DNA of 64,000 bases from Clostridiaceae bacterium (GTDB lineage Bacteria; Bacillota; Clostridia; Lachnospirales; Lachnospiraceae), in contig CABJBA010000002.1 in assembly GCA_902363735.1 (NCBI GenBank), forward strand, positions 62,001-126,000. Reading direction: 5' to 3'. The position numbers and the translations under genes are program-made. The notes under the pieces were generated by a model, which did no database searches, was not told where the DNA came from, and worked only from the letters and a program-made list of their open reading frames with translations. Below are positions 26,777 to 36,017 of the stretch, piece by piece; the first letter of the stretch is position 1, and the number at the start of each line of letters is the position of its first letter.

Positions 26777-28351
26777 ATGAATAATTTTAAGAAAAGAGGA
26801 AAACGTTTCCTGGCGTTGTCTGTTGCAGCCGTTATGGCAGCCGGAATTCTGGGGGGATGTGGAAGCAAGGGAGCAGAAACATCAAAAGAGGCGAACAAAG
26901 AGAATGTATTTATCTATTCCCGGTCTGCCACAATACCGGGCTGGGACCCCATTGTCAATGCAACAGGACAGAATATTATTTTAAATCTGATGCATTATGA
27001 GACTCTGGTTACCAGCTATACAGAAAGCGGAGAAATAGAAGGAGAACTGGCAACGGACTGGTCAGTCAGTGACGATGGTCTTTTGTGGACCTTTCATTTG
27101 AGAAAAGATGTGAAGTGGCATAACGGGGATTCCTTTACATCAAAGGATGTGGAAACCAGCTTTAACCGTCTTCTGGAAGACCCCTTATGCGCCTCCACCA
27201 AAGCGGCTATTGCAGGGCTGGAGCGGGTGGAAGCCCCTGATGATAATACGGTTCTGCTTCATATGTCAACGCCTAATGCAACCATGCTCAGCTTCCTGGA
27301 CCAGTTTTTCATTTTCAATGATAAGCTTTATAAAGAACAGGGAAATGAGATGTTCCATTACACGGATACCATTAAGCCCATTGGAACCGGCGCATTTATC
27401 TGTGATAAGTATACGGTGGGCGGAGATGCTGAATTTGTAAGAAATGAAGACTGGTGGGGCTGGCAGACTGGAGAAAAGTCCAATGTAGACCGGATTATTT
27501 ACCGTCCCCTTACAGAGGAGGCTACGAGAATTGCAGGAATGCAGACCGGGGAACTGGATATGATTGATAAGGTCAGTTCCGAATATACGGACACGTTGAA
27601 AGCAATTAAGGGAGTGAAGGTGGAAAGCATTCCTTCTTCTGAAATGATTTATGTGGGATTTGCCACTGACAGAGGACTGTTTCAGGACATAAATGCACGT
27701 AAAGCTGTATTTCATGCCATTGACAGAGAATTAATTGCCAAGTCGATTGCAGGAAACGGAAAAGGCGCTTCCGGGCCGGTAACAGACAATACCATTGGGT
27801 TTAAAGAAGGGAGTGGGGTTCCGGCTCAGAATTTAGAACTTGCAAAAGAATATCTGGCAAAAACTAACTATAATAAGGAACCTCTTGTGATGCTTTGTTC
27901 CAATGGCCTGTTTTCACGGTCAAAGGAGGTTTATCAGGCAACGGCCTCCATGCTGACGGAGGCAGGATTTGTCATTGACCTTCAGGTTATGGACAATGCC
28001 ACTGTTACTGCTTTGAGAAATGAAGGAAAGTACAATCTGGTTATGACCAATGTAATCCAGTCCAGAGATCCTCAGAACTATCTGCTTACAAGATGGGTGG
28101 GAGATGTACATAATGCGGGATACCACAATGATGAAATGTTTGGTTTGATCAATGATGCCCTGAAGGAAACTGATGAGGAGAAGCGTGAGGAAATTCTGAC
28201 AAAGGCTTTGGATATGGCATGGGAGGAGGCTGCTCCTCATACTGCAGTTTACCAGACAGAGACCATTCTGGCTTACAAGGAAACTATATCCGGGTTTGAA
28301 CATCATGACATCAGAAACTATTTCGACTTTTCAAGGGTGATTAAAGATTAA
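26777..28351 (+). CDS. ABC transporter substrate-binding lipoprotein (family 5, peptide/nickel type)
   Basis: 524 residues with a signal peptide and lipobox ILGGC (Cys at residue 28). The SBP family 5 core has LATDWSVSDDGLLWTFHLR and DVKWHNGDSFTSKDV. This fold binds oligopeptides, nickel, heme or oligosaccharides. Here it belongs to an operon of acid-sugar enzymes, so it may bind a sugar acid or an acidic oligosaccharide. It is encoded directly before two permeases and two ATPases, giving a complete Opp/Dpp-type importer. A GC-rich hairpin follows the stop and may stabilise the upstream mRNA. Confidence 0.93.
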   Translation: MNNFKKRGKRFLALSVAAVMAAGILGGCGSKGAETSKEANKENVFIYSRSATIPGWDPIVNATGQNIILNLMHYETLVTSYTESGEIEGELATDWSVSDDGLLWTFHLRKDVKWHNGDSFTSKDVETSFNRLLEDPLCASTKAAIAGLERVEAPDDNTVLLHMSTPNATMLSFLDQFFIFNDKLYKEQGNEMFHYTDTIKPIGTGAFICDKYTVGGDAEFVRNEDWWGWQTGEKSNVDRIIYRPLTEEATRIAGMQTGELDMIDKVSSEYTDTLKAIKGVKVESIPSSEMIYVGFATDRGLFQDINARKAVFHAIDRELIAKSIAGNGKGASGPVTDNTIGFKEGSGVPAQNLELAKEYLAKTNYNKEPLVMLCSNGLFSRSKEVYQATASMLTEAGFVIDLQVMDNATVTALRNEGKYNLVMTNVIQSRDPQNYLLTRWVGDVHNAGYHNDEMFGLINDALKETDEEKREEILTKALDMAWEEAAPHTAVYQTETILAYKETISGFEHHDIRNYFDFSRVIKD

Positions 28352-28369
28352 GAGACAGGCATAACTGAA

Positions 28370-28394
28370 CCTGCCGGGATTTAATTCCGGCAGG
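28370..28394 (+). other. GC-rich hairpin between binding-protein and permease genes
   Basis: Perfect 8-base stem CCTGCCGG/CCGGCAGG with a 9-base loop and no T-run. It is more likely an mRNA-stabilising or processing element than a terminator; it would favour higher levels of the binding-protein message. Confidence 0.6.
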
Positions 28395-28414
28395 CAAAAA
28401 ACAAGGAGAAACGT

Positions 28415-29335
28415 ATGCTTAAGTATATTATAAAGAGGCTGGGATATACGGTGCTTGTACTGCTGGGAGTTACGGTGGTGGTATTCTTTCTTTTAAGGCT
28501 TGCACCTGGTTCGCCGGCCAGACTGATACTGGGAGAAGAGGCGACAGAAGAACAGGTTATGGAACTGGAGGCGGAATTGGGCCTTGATAAGCCGGCGGTG
28601 GTTCAGTATTACAGATTTATTAAAGGGGTGGCACAAGGGGATTTAGGCAATTCCATATATTTTAAGATGCCGTGCTGGACGTTGATTAAACAGAGGCTGC
28701 CTGCAACGGGGATGCTGGCTATGGCTTCGGTGGTGTTTGCCCTGATCGTCAGTATTCCTCTTGGTATCATTTCGGGAGTAAGGCGTGGATCCTTTGTGGA
28801 CTTATCTGCCATGGTAGTGGCACTTTTGGGACAGTCTATTTCCAATGTGTGGCTGGGCCTGTTGATGATTCTGGTTTTTGCAGTAAAACTGGGCTGGCTG
28901 CCGGTTATGGGATACGGAAGGTTTTCCAACGTCATAATGCCTGCTGTCGCCATGGGAGCGGCAACGGCAGCTCTTCTAACCCGTCTGCTCCGTTCCAGTA
29001 TGGTGGATGTTTTGCAGGAGGACTATATTACAGCCACTTATGCAAGAGGGATATCAAAATATGAGGTGATCGGAAAATATGCCATGAGAAATGCCATTCT
29101 TCCATTCATTACAGTAATGGGCGTTGAGATAGGAAGGTTTCTGGGCGGTGCAGTGGTATCAGAACAGATTTTTGCATGGCCGGGACTTGGCGTTTTGACG
29201 GTTACTGCCATTAATATGAGAGATTTCCCCCTGGTTCAGGCCATTTTGCTGGTGACCTCTGCCATGTTTGTACTGATACAGCTTGTGGTGGATATCATTT
29301 ACAAGCTGGTTGACCCGCGGTTGGATTTTAATTAG
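28415..29335 (+). CDS. ABC transporter permease (DppB/OppB type)
   Basis: 306 residues with six hydrophobic segments. The DppB-like N-terminus runs MLKYIIKRLGYTVLVLLGVT, followed by FFLLRLAPGSPA. The EAA-type loop that docks to the ATPases contains DYITATYARGIS. It forms the channel with the next gene product. AAGGAGA precedes the ATG. The stop is 12 bases before the partner permease. Confidence 0.93.
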   Translation: MLKYIIKRLGYTVLVLLGVTVVVFFLLRLAPGSPARLILGEEATEEQVMELEAELGLDKPAVVQYYRFIKGVAQGDLGNSIYFKMPCWTLIKQRLPATGMLAMASVVFALIVSIPLGIISGVRRGSFVDLSAMVVALLGQSISNVWLGLLMILVFAVKLGWLPVMGYGRFSNVIMPAVAMGAATAALLTRLLRSSMVDVLQEDYITATYARGISKYEVIGKYAMRNAILPFITVMGVEIGRFLGGAVVSEQIFAWPGLGVLTVTAINMRDFPLVQAILLVTSAMFVLIQLVVDIIYKLVDPRLDFN

Positions 29336-29347
29336 GAGGAAAGATGG

Positions 29348-30202
29348 ATGAGTCGGAAAGAATTACTGAGAAGAATGAGGAAAAGCAAGTTTTTCATGCT
29401 TGGATTTATTTTGGTTTTAGCTCTTGTGTTATTATCAGTCTTCGGTCCAATGTTTATGAAGCATAATCCTTATACCTCTGTTCTCCAGGACCGTTTGATC
29501 CGGCCGGAAGGGGTTAAGGTGGGGCTTGACGGACATATGCTGGGGACGGATGCCCAGGGAATTGACATTTTAGCCAGACTGCTTTTGGGCAGCAGGGTAT
29601 CTCTTATGATTTCCGTAGTGGTGGTGGCGGCGACTGCCGTAATCGGTACGGTCCTGGGTGTTTTGGCAGGATTTTACGGCGGAAGAGTTGATACTGTTAT
29701 TATGAGAGTATCAGAGGTCCAGAGTGCCATTCCCACCATGGTATTTGCTATTGCAGTCATTGCAGTTTTAGGTAATTCCATTGCAAATCTGATTGCAGTT
29801 CTGATTATAACCCGCTGGATTCAGTATACAAGGGTTGTAAGGGGAAATGTAATGTCCATGAGAAATTCTGAATTTGTTCATGCCTCCAAGGTGCTTGGGG
29901 GTTCGGATTTACATATCATGTTCACACAGATTCTTCCAAACGCCCTCACCTCCCTGATTATTGTAGTCAGCCAGGGATTTGGTGCCATCATCCTTATGGA
30001 ATCCTCTCTCAGCTTTTTGGGCCTGGGAATTCCGGCACCAAGTCCCTCATGGGGAGGAATGATCTCCGATGGCCGGGAGTATTTGACGGCAGCCCCCTGG
30101 GTGGTGGTCGCTCCTGGTGTGGCTTTGATGATTGCAGTATTGGCATTTAATTTTCTCGGTGACGGCATCAGGGATGTTCTGGACCCGAAAAACAAAGATT
30201 AA
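29348..30202 (+). CDS. ABC transporter permease (DppC/OppC type)
   Basis: 284 residues with a first segment after RRMRKSKFF and then the DppC-like HMLGTDAQGIDILARLLLGSR block. The EAA loop region is RNSEFVHASKVLG, and the C-terminus ends LGDGIRDVLDPK, typical of the family. The ATG at 29348 is used with GGAGGAAAG upstream; an ATG at 29344 is out of frame. It is the partner of the permease just upstream. Confidence 0.93.
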   Translation: MSRKELLRRMRKSKFFMLGFILVLALVLLSVFGPMFMKHNPYTSVLQDRLIRPEGVKVGLDGHMLGTDAQGIDILARLLLGSRVSLMISVVVVAATAVIGTVLGVLAGFYGGRVDTVIMRVSEVQSAIPTMVFAIAVIAVLGNSIANLIAVLIITRWIQYTRVVRGNVMSMRNSEFVHASKVLGGSDLHIMFTQILPNALTSLIIVVSQGFGAIILMESSLSFLGLGIPAPSPSWGGMISDGREYLTAAPWVVVAPGVALMIAVLAFNFLGDGIRDVLDPKNKD

Positions 30203-30229
30203 GGCCGGAAGGACTGAGAGGTGAAAGGT

Positions 30230-31204
30230 ATGGAACATTTGCTGGAGATTAAAGATCTGGCGGTGAAATATGAAACAGGACGGGGCGCTGCCTGTGCCTT
30301 AAACGGGGTAAACTTAACAATTGAAAAAGGCGAAGCAGTAGGCCTTGTGGGAGAATCGGGAGCCGGAAAAACCACGACAGCTTTAGCGACGCTGAACCTG
30401 TTGCCTCAGCCGGCAGGAATACATACGGGCGGAGATATATTATTTCATGGTAAGTCCGTATTTGAAATGAAGAAAAAAGAACTGATGGAGATGAGAGGAA
30501 ATAAAATATCTATGATATTCCAAAATCCCCTTACCTCTTTAAACCCTGTATTTACGGTCGGGGAACAGATTGGAATGGTTTTGCGCAAGCATCAGAAACT
30601 GAAAAAAAAGGAATCCTGGGAGGCAGCAGGAAGGCTTTTGGAAACAGTGGGAATTCCCGCTTCACGGATTAATGACTTCCCTCATCAGTTCAGCGGGGGC
30701 ATGCGTCAGAGGGTTGGAATTGCAGCGGCATTGGCCTGCAATCCGGAGCTGCTGATTGCAGATGAACCTACTACAGCCCTGGATGTTACAATTCAGGCAC
30801 AGATTCTGGAGATGATGAAAAGCCTGCTGAATGAATATCAGAGTTCTCTTCTGATGATTACTCATAATCTGGGAATCATAGCGGAAATCTGTCAGAAGGT
30901 AGCGGTGATGTATGGTGGGGTGATTGTGGAATACGGCACTGTAAAAGAGGTGTTTGACAATCCTATGCACTGTTATACCAAGGGACTGTTTGATGCCATT
31001 CCAAAGCTTTCAGGGCCGAGAGAGAGGCTGGCCTCCATACCGGGTTTTGTAGCAAATCCTGAAAACCTGCCCTCTGGATGTGCATTTCATCCCAGGTGCG
31101 AACATTGCGGGGAAGAATGTAAAAAGCAGCAGCCAAGGCTGTACCCTGTCAATGAAAACCATTATGTGGCATGTTACTATGCCGTCAACCGGGAGGAGGA
31201 TTAG
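30230..31204 (+). CDS. ABC transporter ATP-binding protein (DppD/OppD type)
   Basis: 324 residues. Walker A GESGAGKTT, signature FSGGMRQRVGIA and Walker [13 protein letters not shown] are all intact. The C-terminal oligopeptide-transporter extension has a Cys-containing block (LPSGCAFHPRCEHC) that may hold an iron-sulfur cluster, as described for this subfamily. An upstream in-frame GTG at 30221 is an alternative start; I prefer the ATG at 30230, with AGAGGTGA before it. It pairs with the next ATPase. Confidence 0.92.
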   Translation: MEHLLEIKDLAVKYETGRGAACALNGVNLTIEKGEAVGLVGESGAGKTTTALATLNLLPQPAGIHTGGDILFHGKSVFEMKKKELMEMRGNKISMIFQNPLTSLNPVFTVGEQIGMVLRKHQKLKKKESWEAAGRLLETVGIPASRINDFPHQFSGGMRQRVGIAAALACNPELLIADEPTTALDVTIQAQILEMMKSLLNEYQSSLLMITHNLGIIAEICQKVAVMYGGVIVEYGTVKEVFDNPMHCYTKGLFDAIPKLSGPRERLASIPGFVANPENLPSGCAFHPRCEHCGEECKKQQPRLYPVNENHYVACYYAVNREED

Positions 31205-31207
31205 GTT

Positions 31208-32233
31208 ATGAGCGAGGAAAACCGGACACCTTTGGTTCAGGTTCAGAACCTAAAAAAACATTTTGATATTAAGGGAAAAGGCAAACTGCATGCAGTAGAT
31301 GATGTCAGCTTTGACATCTATCCCGGAGAAACCGTAGGATTGGTAGGTGAGAGCGGCTGCGGAAAAAGTACGGTAGGAAACGTGATTATGAGGCTTCATA
31401 AGCCTACGGGAGGAAGGTTTTTGTTTCAGGGACAGTCTGTATTTGACGCCCAGGGTAAAGAGCATCTGGAGCTGTGTAAAAAAATACAGGTTATTTTCCA
31501 GGACCCTTATTCCTCATTAAATCCCAGAAAAACAATCAGAGCTATTTTAAAGGAATCCTATGGAATTCACAAAATGGTCAAGGGAGAAGAAGTTGAAAAA
31601 ACCATCCGTACTTTGTGTATGGAAACAGGAATATCGGTTGATCTGCTGGACAAGTATCCCCATGAATTAGACGGGGGAAAGAGGCAGATTGTGGGAATTG
31701 CAAGAGCATTGTCCCTGTCTCCGGAATTTGTGGTATGCGACGAGCCGGTATCCTCCCTGGATGTTTCCATTCAGGCTACCATTATCAATCTTCTCATTGA
31801 TTTGCAGAAAAAGAAAGGGTTGTCCTATCTTTTTATTTCCCATGATTTAAGTGTGGTGCGTCATATCTCCAATCGGATTGCAGTAATGTATTTGGGTCAG
31901 ATTATTGAAATGGCGGAAACAGATGAAATATTCTCCAATGCACTGCATCCCTACACAATCGCACTGTTATCTGCAGTACCCAGAGTAGAATTAACGGATA
32001 AGATGTCAAGGATTGTTCTGAAGGGAGATGTGACAAGTCCCATTAATCCAAAGCCGGGCTGTCGGTTCGCTCCCCGTTGCTGGATGGCCAGGGAAGCTTG
32101 TTTTGAAAAGGAACCGGAAATGATACTTAAAGGAGATGGGCACATGGTTGCGTGCCATTTTTACAGTGAGTCCAGAGAACTTGCTGAAAAGGCAGAGAAA
32201 TTCCAGGGAGTTTTGCAGGACGGAAGTGATTGA
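31208..32233 (+). CDS. ABC transporter ATP-binding protein (DppF/OppF type) with LDGG signature
   Basis: 341 residues. Walker A GESGCGKST and Walker B VVCDEPVSSLD are intact. The signature reads LDGGKRQ instead of LSGGQ, so the serine that contacts ATP gamma-phosphate is replaced by Asp. A Cys block PGCRFAPRCWMAREAC lies near the C-terminus. It is the last gene of the acid-sugar operon and is followed by a terminator. The same LDGG change occurs in the OppF-type protein at 46387. Confidence 0.92.
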   Translation: MSEENRTPLVQVQNLKKHFDIKGKGKLHAVDDVSFDIYPGETVGLVGESGCGKSTVGNVIMRLHKPTGGRFLFQGQSVFDAQGKEHLELCKKIQVIFQDPYSSLNPRKTIRAILKESYGIHKMVKGEEVEKTIRTLCMETGISVDLLDKYPHELDGGKRQIVGIARALSLSPEFVVCDEPVSSLDVSIQATIINLLIDLQKKKGLSYLFISHDLSVVRHISNRIAVMYLGQIIEMAETDEIFSNALHPYTIALLSAVPRVELTDKMSRIVLKGDVTSPINPKPGCRFAPRCWMAREACFEKEPEMILKGDGHMVACHFYSESRELAEKAEKFQGVLQDGSD

Positions 32234-32240
32234 TAAACAG

Positions 32241-32275
32241 GAGGCTGATATTGCGGGTAATATCAGTCTCTTTTT
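32241..32275 (+). terminator. Terminator of the acid-sugar/ABC operon
   Basis: A 12-base stem with one G-T pair (32241-32252 with 32259-32270) is followed by TTTTT. The remaining spacer to 32546 holds no gene; besides this terminator it carries an inverted repeat at 32336-32360 and the ppdK promoter. Confidence 0.85.
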
Positions 32276-32335
32276 AGCAGTTTATTGCTCCTTTAGATAA
32301 ATGCGGACAGGTCAATTAAAAAAACATTATGTTCG

Positions 32336-32360
32336 TATATGCGATCAAAGATCGGATATA
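32336..32360. promoter_or_regulatory. Inverted repeat in the ppdK upstream region
   Basis: Arms of 11 bases with one mismatch (TATATGCGATC and GATCGGATATA, spacer AAA) lie about 90 bases upstream of the ppdK -35 box. Possible operator; no regulator assigned. Confidence 0.35.
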
Positions 32361-32444
32361 AGAAAATGACTGAATATGGAAGTGCTTTCAAATCAATTGT
32401 AGAGAAAAAAGGAGAAGTTTATGCAAATAATTGTAAAAAAGGTC

Positions 32445-32472
32445 TTTACTAGAATTTGAATTATGCTATAAT
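32445..32472 (+). promoter_or_regulatory. Promoter of ppdK
   Basis: TTTACT (32445-32450), 16 bases, perfect TATAAT (32467-32472), about 75 bases before the start. Confidence 0.65.
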
Positions 32473-32546
32473 ATTCGCAGGGCTTTTCCACAAATTGAAC
32501 AATGGAAGGGCAGAATAATCAACACATTTTAGGAGGAAATTGACTT

Positions 32547-35174
32547 ATGGCAAAAAAATGGGTTTATCTATTCACTGAGGGCAGTGCAGAAATGAAGAAC
32601 CTGTTAGGTGGCAAGGGTGCAAATCTGGCAGAAATGACGAATTTAGGTCTTCCGGTTCCCCAGGGTTTTACCATAACAACTGAGGCTTGTACCCAGTATT
32701 ACGACGATGGCAAGGTAATTAATGACGAGATCATGGAACAGATCATGGAATATATCAGCAAGATGGAGGAGATTACCGGAATGAAATTCGGTGACAAGGA
32801 AAATCCACTTCTGGTTTCCGTTCGTTCCGGTTCCAGAGCCTCCATGCCTGGTATGATGGACACGATCTTAAACCTGGGTCTGAATGAAGACGTTGTGGAA
32901 GTATTAGCTTCTAAGTCAGGTAATCCTCGCTGGGCCTGGGATTGTTACAGAAGATTTATTCAGATGTTCTCCGATGTAGTTATGGAAGTGGGCAAAAAGT
33001 ATTTTGAAGAGCTCATTGACAAGATGAAAAAGGGAAAAGGAATTGAAGAGGATGTGGATCTAACCGCAGACGATTTAAAAGAGCTTGCAAACCAGTTTAA
33101 AGCTGAATACAAGACAAAATTGGGTGAAGATTTCCCGTCTGATCCAAAGATTCAGTTAATGGAATCTGTCAAGGCTGTTTTCCGTTCCTGGGATAACCCA
33201 AGAGCCAATGTATACCGCCGTGATAATGACATTCCTTACTCCTGGGGAACTGCTGTTAACGTGCAGATGATGGCATTCGGAAACCTGGGCGACACCTCAG
33301 GTACAGGTGTTGCATTTACCCGTGATCCGGCAACAGGTGAGAAGCACCTTATGGGTGAGTTTTTAATCAATGCTCAGGGTGAGGACGTAGTTGCAGGTAT
33401 CCGTACACCTCAGAAAATTGAACAGCTGAAGGAAGTTATGCCTGAGGTATATGAGCAGTTCTTAGGTGTTTGCAACACTTTGGAAAACCACTACAGAGAC
33501 ATGCAGGATATGGAATTTACCATTCAGGATAAAAAACTTTACATGCTTCAGACACGTAACGGAAAGAGAACCGCTAAAGCTGCTTTAACGATTGCCTGCG
33601 ATTTAGTTGATGAAGGTATGATTACAGAGGAAAAGGCAGTCCGGATGATCGATCCGAGAAACTTAGATACCTTACTTCATCCCCAGTTTGATGCAGAGGC
33701 TTTAAATAAGACAGAGCCGGTTGGAAAAGCTCTGGCTGCTTCTCCCGGTGCTGCATGCGGTAAGATCGTATTTTCAGCTGACGATGCAAAGGAATGGCAT
33801 GAAAGAGGTGAAAAGGTAGTTCTGGTTCGTCTTGAGACTTCTCCGGAAGATATTGAGGGAATGAAGGCTGCACAGGGTATTCTGACCGTAAGAGGCGGTA
33901 TGACTTCTCATGCAGCAGTAGTTGCTCGCGGTATGGGAACCTGCTGTGTATCCGGCTGCGCCGAGATCGCTATGGACGAAGAGAACAAGAAGTTTGTACT
34001 GGCAGGTAAGGAATATCACGAAGGCGACTGGTTATCCTTAGATGGTTCTACCGGAAAGATTTATGACGGCATTATCCCCACTGTGGATGCTGCGATTGTA
34101 GGAGAATTCGGAAGAATCATGGCATGGACTGACAAATACAGAAGGCTGAAAGTTAGAACCAATGCAGATACTCCGGAAGATGCAAGAAAAGCAAGAGAAC
34201 TGGGCGCAGAGGGAATCGGTCTTTGCCGTACTGAGCACATGTTCTTTGAAGGCGATAGAATTGATGCATTCCGTGAGATGATCTGTTCTGATACCGTGGA
34301 AGAGAGAGAAGCAGCTTTGGAGAAGATTCTTCCCGTACAGCAGGGAGACTTTGAGAAGCTTTATGAAGCTCTGGAAGGAAATCCTGTTACCATCCGCTTC
34401 TTAGATCCGCCTCTGCATGAGTTCGTTCCTACGGATGAAGATGATATCAAGAAGCTGGCTGATACACAGGGCAAGACTGTGGAGCAGATCAAGAACATTA
34501 TTCATTCCTTACATGAATTCAACCCAATGATGGGACATAGAGGATGCCGTCTGGCAGTTACTTACCCAGAGATTGCTAAAATGCAGACAAAAGCAGTGAT
34601 CCGTGCTGCTATCAATGTACAGAAAGCACACTTAGACTGGAAGGTTTGCCCGGAAATTATGATTCCTCTGATCAGTGATGATAAGGAATTGAAGTTTGTA
34701 AAGAAAATCGTTGTTGAAACCGCTGACGCAGAGATTGCAGCAGCAGGAATTGACTTAAGGTATGAAGTAGGTACTATGATTGAGATTCCCAGAGCTTGTA
34801 TCACTGCTGATGAGATTGCAAAGGATGCAGAATTCTTCTGCTTCGGAACCAACGATTTAACTCAGATGACTTACGGCTTCTCCCGTGACGATGCCGGCAA
34901 GTTCTTAAACGCTTACTATGACACCAAGATCTTTGAAAATGACCCATTTGCAAAACTGGATCAGGTTGGTGTGGGCAAGCTTATGGAAACAGCCCTTACC
35001 TTAGGCAAGAGCATTCGTCCGGAAATGCATGTGGGCATCTGCGGTGAGCACGGCGGAGATCCATCTTCCGTAGAGTTCTGCCATAAGATCGGTCTGGATT
35101 ATGTGTCCTGTTCTCCATTCCGTGTGCCGATTGCAAAACTGGCAGCAGCACAGGCAGCTTTGAATGAAAAATAA
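32547..35174 (+). CDS. ppdK: Pyruvate, phosphate dikinase
   Basis: 875 residues, essentially the length of the Clostridium symbiosum enzyme. It converts pyruvate, ATP and phosphate to phosphoenolpyruvate, AMP and pyrophosphate, in either direction, in anaerobic glycolysis. The ATP-grasp domain lies at the N-terminus (GGKGANLAEM, SVRSGSRASMPGMMDTILNL). The swivelling phospho-histidine domain carries His455 in GGMTSHAAVVARG. The C-terminal PEP-binding barrel ends with GICGEHGGDPSS, which contains the catalytic Cys. AGGAGG precedes the ATG. It is a single-gene unit with its own promoter and terminator. It fits with the PPi-type phosphofructokinase-like protein encoded at 60517, since PPDK can supply pyrophosphate. 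Confidence 0.98.
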   Translation: MAKKWVYLFTEGSAEMKNLLGGKGANLAEMTNLGLPVPQGFTITTEACTQYYDDGKVINDEIMEQIMEYISKMEEITGMKFGDKENPLLVSVRSGSRASMPGMMDTILNLGLNEDVVEVLASKSGNPRWAWDCYRRFIQMFSDVVMEVGKKYFEELIDKMKKGKGIEEDVDLTADDLKELANQFKAEYKTKLGEDFPSDPKIQLMESVKAVFRSWDNPRANVYRRDNDIPYSWGTAVNVQMMAFGNLGDTSGTGVAFTRDPATGEKHLMGEFLINAQGEDVVAGIRTPQKIEQLKEVMPEVYEQFLGVCNTLENHYRDMQDMEFTIQDKKLYMLQTRNGKRTAKAALTIACDLVDEGMITEEKAVRMIDPRNLDTLLHPQFDAEALNKTEPVGKALAASPGAACGKIVFSADDAKEWHERGEKVVLVRLETSPEDIEGMKAAQGILTVRGGMTSHAAVVARGMGTCCVSGCAEIAMDEENKKFVLAGKEYHEGDWLSLDGSTGKIYDGIIPTVDAAIVGEFGRIMAWTDKYRRLKVRTNADTPEDARKARELGAEGIGLCRTEHMFFEGDRIDAFREMICSDTVEEREAALEKILPVQQGDFEKLYEALEGNPVTIRFLDPPLHEFVPTDEDDIKKLADTQGKTVEQIKNIIHSLHEFNPMMGHRGCRLAVTYPEIAKMQTKAVIRAAINVQKAHLDWKVCPEIMIPLISDDKELKFVKKIVVETADAEIAAAGIDLRYEVGTMIEIPRACITADEIAKDAEFFCFGTNDLTQMTYGFSRDDAGKFLNAYYDTKIFENDPFAKLDQVGVGKLMETALTLGKSIRPEMHVGICGEHGGDPSSVEFCHKIGLDYVSCSPFRVPIAKLAAAQAALNEK

Positions 35175-35191
35175 TATATGATATATGGAAC

Positions 35192-35233
35192 AGAGAGGTA
35201 TCCGATGGGAATGTGTCGGGTATCTCTCTTTTT
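35192..35233 (+). terminator. Terminator after ppdK
   Basis: A 14-base stem with wobble pairs (35192-35205 with 35216-35229) is followed by a T-run. Confidence 0.85.
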
Positions 35234-35357
35234 GTATCAAAATTTCAATATCCGTGATAGATTTTCTGGACTTATCATAGTATAAAACATAAAGCATGTT
35301 CCTGACATCTGTGCGAGTTAGGTGCATGATAAATGCTGTTAAAAGGCAGGTGGGTAA

Positions 35358-35963
35358 ATGGATTTGATTTATTATGATTCAACAGGCAAAGTATTGTATG
35401 AGAAGACCATATATGAATATTTGACGGATACCTTTACAGCTTTTGCTGATGCCGTCATACCACGTTCTCCGGAATTGGCGGAGCAGTATGGAAAGGTACA
35501 GTATTATGGAGCTTTGGATCTGCATACAGGCGAATTTATCGTTTTATCACTTGACAGTCTGGCGGTACCTTTGGCACTGCCGGTGGCAGAAACCTTAAAC
35601 ATGGCTGCAGAGCAGTTCCTTTACAGGGAGGCAGAAAGAGAAGAGGGTACAGAGGCCATGGCCTTTTTAAGCCTTTCGCAAATGGAACGGCTTCAGCTTA
35701 TCAGCATCCTGTTGCAGCCGGAGGGAATTGCCTATTTTCCGGCTCTGGATCAAACCAGCCAGGAACAGATATTTCTTATTATTCCTTCTCTGACCAGATT
35801 GTCCATGATGGGATATTACTCCGAATGGGCAGGATATGGTTCCACCCGCATGAACCCACCCGACCAGAGAAAGCTGGAATACTACCCTGTAAGCTGGGAA
35901 CAAGTGGGATATCCAGGGCCTTCCTCAGGCTACCGTTTGGCGGGGGCATACAGCTATACATAA
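35358..35963 (+). CDS. Gluconate 2-dehydrogenase subunit 3-like small protein
   Basis: 201 residues. TFTAFADAVIPRSPELAEQYG near the N-terminus and the C-terminal sequence MGYYSEWAGYG, then WEQVGYPGPSSGYR, resemble the small subunit (subunit 3) that accompanies GMC-type membrane or periplasmic dehydrogenases. In such complexes it supports folding or export of the FAD subunit. No twin-arginine or Sec signal is present, so it should be cytosolic. The GMC oxidoreductase gene begins 54 bases downstream on the same strand, which strongly supports the pairing. The family match is from memory of the motif, so moderate confidence. Confidence 0.65.
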   Translation: MDLIYYDSTGKVLYEKTIYEYLTDTFTAFADAVIPRSPELAEQYGKVQYYGALDLHTGEFIVLSLDSLAVPLALPVAETLNMAAEQFLYREAEREEGTEAMAFLSLSQMERLQLISILLQPEGIAYFPALDQTSQEQIFLIIPSLTRLSMMGYYSEWAGYGSTRMNPPDQRKLEYYPVSWEQVGYPGPSSGYRLAGAYSYT

Positions 35964-36017
35964 GAAGGTTTTAATTGTCTGACGGAAAGAAAAATACAAT
36001 AAGGATTGGAGAAGAGT

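Noticed and set aside
26797..26811. cre-like sequence AGGAAAACGTTTCCT
   Set aside because: It falls within the first codons of the binding-protein gene, encoding a Lys/Arg-rich signal peptide, and differs from the CcpA consensus; most likely chance.
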